From: Chinchilla lanigera
Lineage: Eukaryota; Chordata; Mammalia; Rodentia; Chinchillidae
Reading direction: 5' to 3'
Length of the DNA: 64,000 nt
NCBI RefSeq assembly: GCF_000276665.1
Contig: NW_004955466.1
Location: forward strand, 7,555,737 to 7,619,736
Of this stretch, positions 59,371 to 64,000 are shown one piece after another. Below the pieces are notes generated by a model. The model did not search any database and was not told the DNA's origin. It was given only the letters and a program-made list of their open reading frames with translations. The first letter of the stretch is position 1, and every line of letters starts with the position of its first letter. Both the position numbers and the translations under genes were made by a program.

Positions 59371-60135
59371 CCCAGAACCCAAAGTAAAGCTTCGTACCTT
59401 GGCCTGAACAGATCATGTCTGTGTGACACTCCCCTCCAGCTCCATTAGGCTTTGTATCTCCAGCGTGCTCCTAAAAACTTTGTTCAGATCTTACCAGATC
59501 TCAGAAGGGCAGGGAAAGAGATTGGCAAAAGCTCAAGAAGAGCAGTAAATCCTGATCTTTAGTAAATTCAGAGCTATTGTGGAAAACAAAGCTGTATGTA
59601 ACTAAGAGATTCTAGCTGTGCAATTGATAATCAGCATCTATTATACATTCTAAATAGCTCTCACCTGGCTCTGAGTGTCGACACAAAATGTGGGTCATGC
59701 ATCTGGTCGCTTCTGCCACCCAAAGGTTTCCCTTACTAATGTGCTCTAATGGCTGTCATACAGCTCAACTAATGAGATACCCACTTACAACAGATGCTCT
59801 GTGCTTTGCAGTCTGATGCACTGTGAGGATCAAAAAAGGATGAGAGCCCCGATTCAACAGCAGGAACTGATCCTTTTCTATTTGCTCACCTGGCTCTTCC
59901 CTGGCTGTTGCCTTGGGAGGGCAGAGCCCATTGACTCTTTCAACTTACAGCATGAGTTGATTTTGTCCTCCTTTTAATAAGACTTAGTGCCTGTGGCCAG
60001 CAGGCCCCTCACCCTTCACTGTACGCACTTTCTAGTGTATTTTTCCTCTACATGAAAGGCTAGAGAGTCAACATTATTCAGACTCTCTTGCAGCTAGCAT
60101 TCTATACACAAATTGGTTTTCTAAGATTAAAAGCA
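59371..60135. other. Intronic stretch, no confident feature
   Basis: Unique-looking sequence without recognised exon or repeat. Confidence 0.4.
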
Positions 60136-60341
60136 CAGTGGTACTTCAGTTCACAAACACCTTTGGTTGCAAACAATTTGGTTCACAAACAGAAGCATCT
60201 GGCAAAATTTTATTTTTGTTTGAGAACTCTCCACCAAGTGACAAACAAGACCTTAGCCATCTTTCCTGCATGAACATGAATGTGGCCATCTTTTTCAGAA
60301 CTGTAGGATGAATTAAGTTCATGAACTGAGGTACCATTGTA
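60136..60341. mobile_element. Short DNA transposon-like element with terminal inverted repeats
   Basis: The left end CAGTGGTACTTCAGTTCACA and the right end GTTCATGAACTGAGGTACCA+TTG are inverted copies of each other over about 22 bases with four mismatches. The internal part is A+T-rich and non-coding. A CAGTGGTACCTCGGTTC start is known from non-autonomous mammalian DNA transposons; the family was not determined and no clear target duplication was seen. Confidence 0.6.
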
Positions 60342-60699
60342 TCTGCATAAGGTCCAGAGGCAGATATGAGACAGAAACCATTTCCCTAGCCCATTCAAGC
60401 TTCCTCTGATGACAGGTAAGATCATTATAAAGTAGACTAATTTTTAACAGCACATTCCAATGTTCAGCTCCAGTTGCCCAAGTTGAAAGGCTGTTGAGGG
60501 AATTAGTGACAGTAACTGAGTCTGGTTTGCTAAACCCTGGAGTATAGCCATGGGGTATGTCAAGACCCCTTCTTTCTAGTGGTGACCTCAGAAATGGCCA
60601 CTTCCTAGGATGAGATAGATAGTCCTGCATCTCACCAGATCTGCCTCCCACACCTCCTTCTCCAGCATCATCATAACCATTACCATTTCTTGCATTCTC

Positions 60700-60960
60700 A
60701 CTATGTGTGAGGGACATTCTCACTATGTGTTAGGCACCATGCTAAACCTTTTACATATATCATTTGATTTAAATCTCAAAATAATCCTACCAAAGGGGAT
60801 TATTAAGATCTCTTCCTCTTTGCACCAGATAAATTAACTGGGTTTTAGAAAAGATATAAATTGTACAAGATCAGGGCAAAGATAACAGATGGATAGATAG
60901 AAGAGCTAAAGCTGGAATTCCATCCCAGCTCTGCCTCCTTCCAAAATCAGAGCTCTGCCT
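60700..60960 (-). repeat. MIR-like SINE
   Basis: ATATATCATTTGATTTAAATC, GGGATTATTAAGATCTCTTC and GAGCTAAAGCTGGAATTCCA follow the reversed MIR order. A 22-base direct duplication (CATTCTCACTATGTGTGAGG / CATTCTCACTATGTGTTAGG) is at 60695-60738. Confidence 0.6.
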
Positions 60961-61287
60961 CTTTAAAGTTGAGGGTCTGGGACATACTGGAAATTTTTCA
61001 CTGTTTATTCAGAATACATTTCTAAAAAGACATCATTCTTTTCTTTTAAACAATACAGATACACAGGCAAGTCTATTTCATGTTGGGTGCATCTAGGTAC
61101 TATAGAAGCCTTTAATCTAATGAAATAGAAAGCCATTTAGAAATCCAGAGGTATTGCTTGGTGAAATTTTTCCTAAACCATATTAAGCTCATTTTTACTG
61201 TAAAAATTAAAGAATTAAGATGAATACAGACACAACCTTCTACTTGCCTCTGGAAGAACCAGAGCTAGGGGGGACAGATACACTTAC

Positions 61288-61477
61288 CAGGCACTCGGTT
61301 AACAGCAAGATTTCGGAAATGGCTCCCCTTGATCATTTCCACAGATAATCGGCCCGTTGTGGCATTGTAGGACAGCCCCACCAATATCTCTGGCGCCCCT
61401 CCATGCGACAATGACTGCGTGGATGAAGCACTATCACTGTGAGAAACCGCAGATGGGCTGAGCGGAGACTCTCTACT
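61288..61477 (-). CDS. SYT16: Synaptotagmin-14/16 family, penultimate coding exon (linker and start of C2B)
   Basis: This internal coding exon of 190 nt gives 63 codons plus one base. It is preceded by a pyrimidine-rich acceptor (TCTTCTCCTCCAG) and followed by a consensus donor (G|GTAAGT). The peptide opens with a serine-rich linker (SRESPLSPSAVSHSDSASS) and runs into the first strands of a C2 domain, with GLSYNATTGRLSVEMIKGSH, the usual opening of a synaptotagmin C2B beta-sandwich. It ends in NRVP; the split codon (G|AC) joins exactly to the exon at 46373. Family members 14 and 16 are atypical synaptotagmins whose C2 domains lack the calcium-binding aspartates and are thought to act in Ca2+-independent membrane trafficking. 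Upstream exons lie beyond the window. SYT16 is preferred over SYT14 from remembered C-terminal differences and because the neighbouring SERTA gene is not ordinary SERTAD4; the family call is much safer than the paralog call. Confidence 0.88.
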
Positions 61478-63143
61478 CTGGAGGAGAAGAACAACAAAGA
61501 ATCCATTGGCCTGCGCTGTACTCCTCTTTTAGAGAAAGCCAACACTATGTTTGGTGAAATTGTGACCCTATCTCAATGACTGCCAAAGATTACTAACAGC
61601 GCACTCGGTGTGAATTACAATGTGCTCAGAGAGTACAGCCACAGATGAGATCCTCTGCATTATTAGCTGATATATTTGCCCCAAGAGCTGTCTCCATTCA
61701 GTGTTTCCTTTCTAAAGACAAAACATACAAAGATGTTATTACTAGCGTAAATCAAGTCTTCCAAGATACACGGGGAGCTAATAATATATTCAGTATAGAC
61801 CAAAATTCCCTCCTGTATAATTTGTGCTTGAATTTTGTTTCTGTTCTCAGCAGCCTCTTGATGAATGTGGCCATTCAGGAGGCTTTTGGTCTCAAATACA
61901 AAAGCAATGGCCACTAGATTTTTGACCAGCACAGTTCCGGTTCTCAATATTGTCAGGTACAGTATATACCGAATTCTATATTTGGCCTCCTAAACAAATG
62001 AATTACAATGAAAATGAGCACCTTTGCAACTGTTTGATGAGAAAATGATGCATGGACTATGGATCTCGGCCACCCAACAAGCACTGGATAAGCCCCAGAC
62101 AGAGCCCAAGTTTTCTGACATGTATGTTCACATGCATGCTTCTCCTGAGTACCACCTTTTTGCACCAGGCACATCAGGAGGAGAACAAGGTAGATCAGGG
62201 CACTGATGGTCACAAAAGGCCAGGAACAGGTATGACCCTAGCTAGGAGGTAGGCCAGCCAGTCTCCAAGACATATTGCCTCCTCCCCCAAAAATAAGTGC
62301 CCTGGACTTGGCTTAAACCTTCATTCTCACTACCCTAAATCATTTACTAGAATTTCTTACTGGGAACCCAATAAATAAAACCAATAAAAGGAACCAAACA
62401 TTGTGCACATCTGTAGGGAAACATCTGTTTGACCAAACCATAAGTGTCCCTGTAAAAGCCTCAAGCTTTTAATGGAACACAGTTTGTAAAATGCAGAACT
62501 GGGTGATTTTGAAAGGTGCCTTATAGACTCTGTGACCTTGCTTCCTTTAAAGGAGCAAGTATTTTATTGGTGGATTTTACAGACACCACAGAGAACCTTC
62601 CATAGGAGCACTGTAAATTCACCACTTGCCTCTCCCATCAAATTTTGAAGCTATATCCATTGTTAAGTCCCCATTGCATAGGGGCTAGGGCGAATGAATC
62701 AGTGCACAATGTTTAGCCTAACATATGCAGCTCAAAAAATAGCTGATGAATGAAAGAACTGGTACCTTAAGATTTACTTCACATTGTGTTCATTTTGCCA
62801 GTCAGTCTGTGCCCCTAACACAGAGCACAGAGCCTGATACCAAACTATATATGGATATGATCATCCCTATTCCTCTGATTTACAGTATAGGGCCTGTTCT
62901 CATCTGCCATGGCTTCTGGTTTCCATGTTTGCAGATATACTTTACTCAGAGTTTAAGAGAAGTAAGGCTGTCAGTACAGGTGAGATACTGGCTGTGTTAT
63001 GCTTTAACATGACCATATCAAGAGCAGTCTGGAGAGTACAAAGGCAGAAGCAAGGAGGCTACCACAGAAGGCTAACTCAACAATCCAGCAGAAAGCCAAG
63101 TTCTGACTGTACTTGAAGATAGTATTTGGAAGATTCCAGGTGT
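61478..63143. other. Upstream synaptotagmin intron, no exon recognised
   Basis: The sequence 5' of the penultimate exon shows no further C2-type coding exon up to the window edge; open frames of 60-94 codons have no synaptotagmin similarity. Confidence 0.5.
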
Positions 63144-63144
63144 G

Positions 63145-63340
63145 AGCTGGGCATGTTGGTAAATGCCTATAATTCTGGTACCTTGGGATGCTAGGCAGGA
63201 GGATCGCAAGTTTGTGTACAGAATGGGCAGCTTAGTGATTTAGCAAGACCTTGTCTCAAAATAAAAAATAAAATCAAGCTAGGGTTATGGCTCAGTGTGA
63301 AGGCCCTGGGTTCATTTCCCAATACTGCAAAAATAAAATC
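63145..63340 (+). mobile_element. B1-dID dimeric SINE (degenerate)
   Basis: GCTGGGCATGTTGGTAAATG, GGCAGGAGGATCGCAAGTTT, AAGACCTTGTCTCAAAATAA, then ID half GCTAGGGTTATGGCTCAGTG and CTGGGTTCATTTCCCAATAC. Confidence 0.88.
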
Positions 63341-63539
63341 TGGTGGGGGTGGGGTTCAGGTGGAAGGAAGAGAAGACATAGATGACCTCTGAGATTTTAG
63401 CTCTAGCAACCAAAAGAATATCATTTCCTCTAGGCAAGACAGGGAAGACAGAAGGAACTGATTTAGGGAGGCAGAACTCAGGATTTCAAGTCTGAAGATG
63501 CAGAGATGCTATGAGAAATTGAATATACAGATCTCTCAC

Positions 63540-63903
63540 CCCTGTACTCCAGCCATCCTCTGTTCTTCAAAGATGGCAAGCTCCTCCTCTCCTTCCAATG
63601 CCTTTCTGCACCATTCCCTTGGCCTGCACTCCTTAGCCTCCACATATCATGTCTCTTTTACCCTCAGTTGCTTGAGCTCTGTTATATCATCATCATGTCA
63701 AAGGAACTTCCCCTAAAGCTGCTAAACAAACAGCAGCCTCTGTCATTCTCTCCTCTCACTTACCTTGGTTCACTTACTGATACCTTCCTCCTCAACTATA
63801 CCGTAAGCACCTCAAGGGCAGAGCATCACCTGTTTAGTTCATATCTGCACAGGCTTTTCCTCAACAGTACCTGACAGTAAACATCTTTGAATGAATGACT
63901 GAT
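63540..63903 (+). repeat. L2 LINE 3' end
   Basis: Ends with GTAAGCACCTCAAGGGCAGA, CAACAGTACCTGACAGTAAAC and TTTGAATGAATGACTGA, the characteristic L2 3' terminus with its GAATGA tail. Confidence 0.75.
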
Positions 63904-64000
63904 TGGCCCCAATGGCCCATAGCTCTCCTGGTATCTTTCCACGGTATTGCAACAGGGGATTTTAATACAAGCTGACGTGTAACCCATGACATGAGGAGGC

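Larger units (their letters stand above)
46374..61287 (-). other. Intron of the synaptotagmin gene (C2B linker intron, about 14.9 kb)
   Basis: The intron is bounded by a GT donor at 61287-61286 and an AG acceptor at 46375-46374. It carries several old L1 fragments in the same orientation as the gene, ID and B1-dID SINEs, a MIR-rich stretch, a tetranucleotide repeat close to the 3' exon, and a small TIR-bearing DNA element. No additional coding exon with synaptotagmin features was seen within it. Confidence 0.8.

Noticed and set aside
61333..61545. 70-codon minus-strand open frame over the penultimate SYT exon
   Set aside because: It is a shadow in another frame; the C2B peptide is in the overlapping frame bounded by splice sites.

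Overview
This is a window of mammalian, almost certainly rodent, nuclear DNA. It is A+T-rich and mostly non-coding. It carries 7SL-derived B1 elements with the internal duplication, tRNA-derived ID-like SINEs, B1+ID dimers (B1-dID type), a MaLR-type LTR, and older MIR, L2, L1 and MER5 copies. The B1-ID dimers suggest a rodent outside the mouse/rat group (squirrel-related, dormouse or beaver/kangaroo-rat lineages), but the species cannot be fixed from sequence alone.

Two genes are supported, both on the minus strand. (1) The last two coding exons of a synaptotagmin of the SYT14/SYT16 subfamily lie at 61477-61288 and 46373-46060, separated by a 15-kb intron. They encode most of the C2B domain and the natural C terminus; SYT16 is the better guess. 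(2) Downstream lies a small SERTA-domain gene resembling SERTAD4 but far shorter. Two exons are certain in frame and splice phase (19461-19346 and 19234-18860). A further 5' exon at 24043-23980 joins in phase. A CpG island at about 29.28-29.96 kb is the likely promoter, with a candidate non-coding first exon ending at 29388. A SERTAD4-like gene beside an SYT14/16 gene mirrors the human SYT14-SERTAD4 neighbourhood, so this is probably a second, little-described copy of that block.

Layout: 1-1982, minus-strand MaLR element (LTR plus internal part running off the left edge). 2-18.8 kb, non-coding with scattered SINEs, L2/MIR and simple repeats, ending in the SERTA gene 3' UTR. 18.86-29.7 kb, the SERTAD4-like gene, with a CTCF-like site, a MER5 element, a MIR split by a B1, and a 100-base assembly gap. 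29.3-30.2 kb, CpG island. 30.2-46 kb, spacer with L1, B1-dID and a solo ERV1-type LTR with a 4-bp target duplication, then the SYT 3' UTR. 46.06-61.5 kb, the synaptotagmin exons and their L1-filled intron. 61.5-64 kb, upstream SYT intron with a B1-dID and an L2 tail.

No tRNA, rRNA, CRISPR or bacterial-type feature was seen. Most short open frames are chance frames in A+T-rich or CpG-rich DNA.
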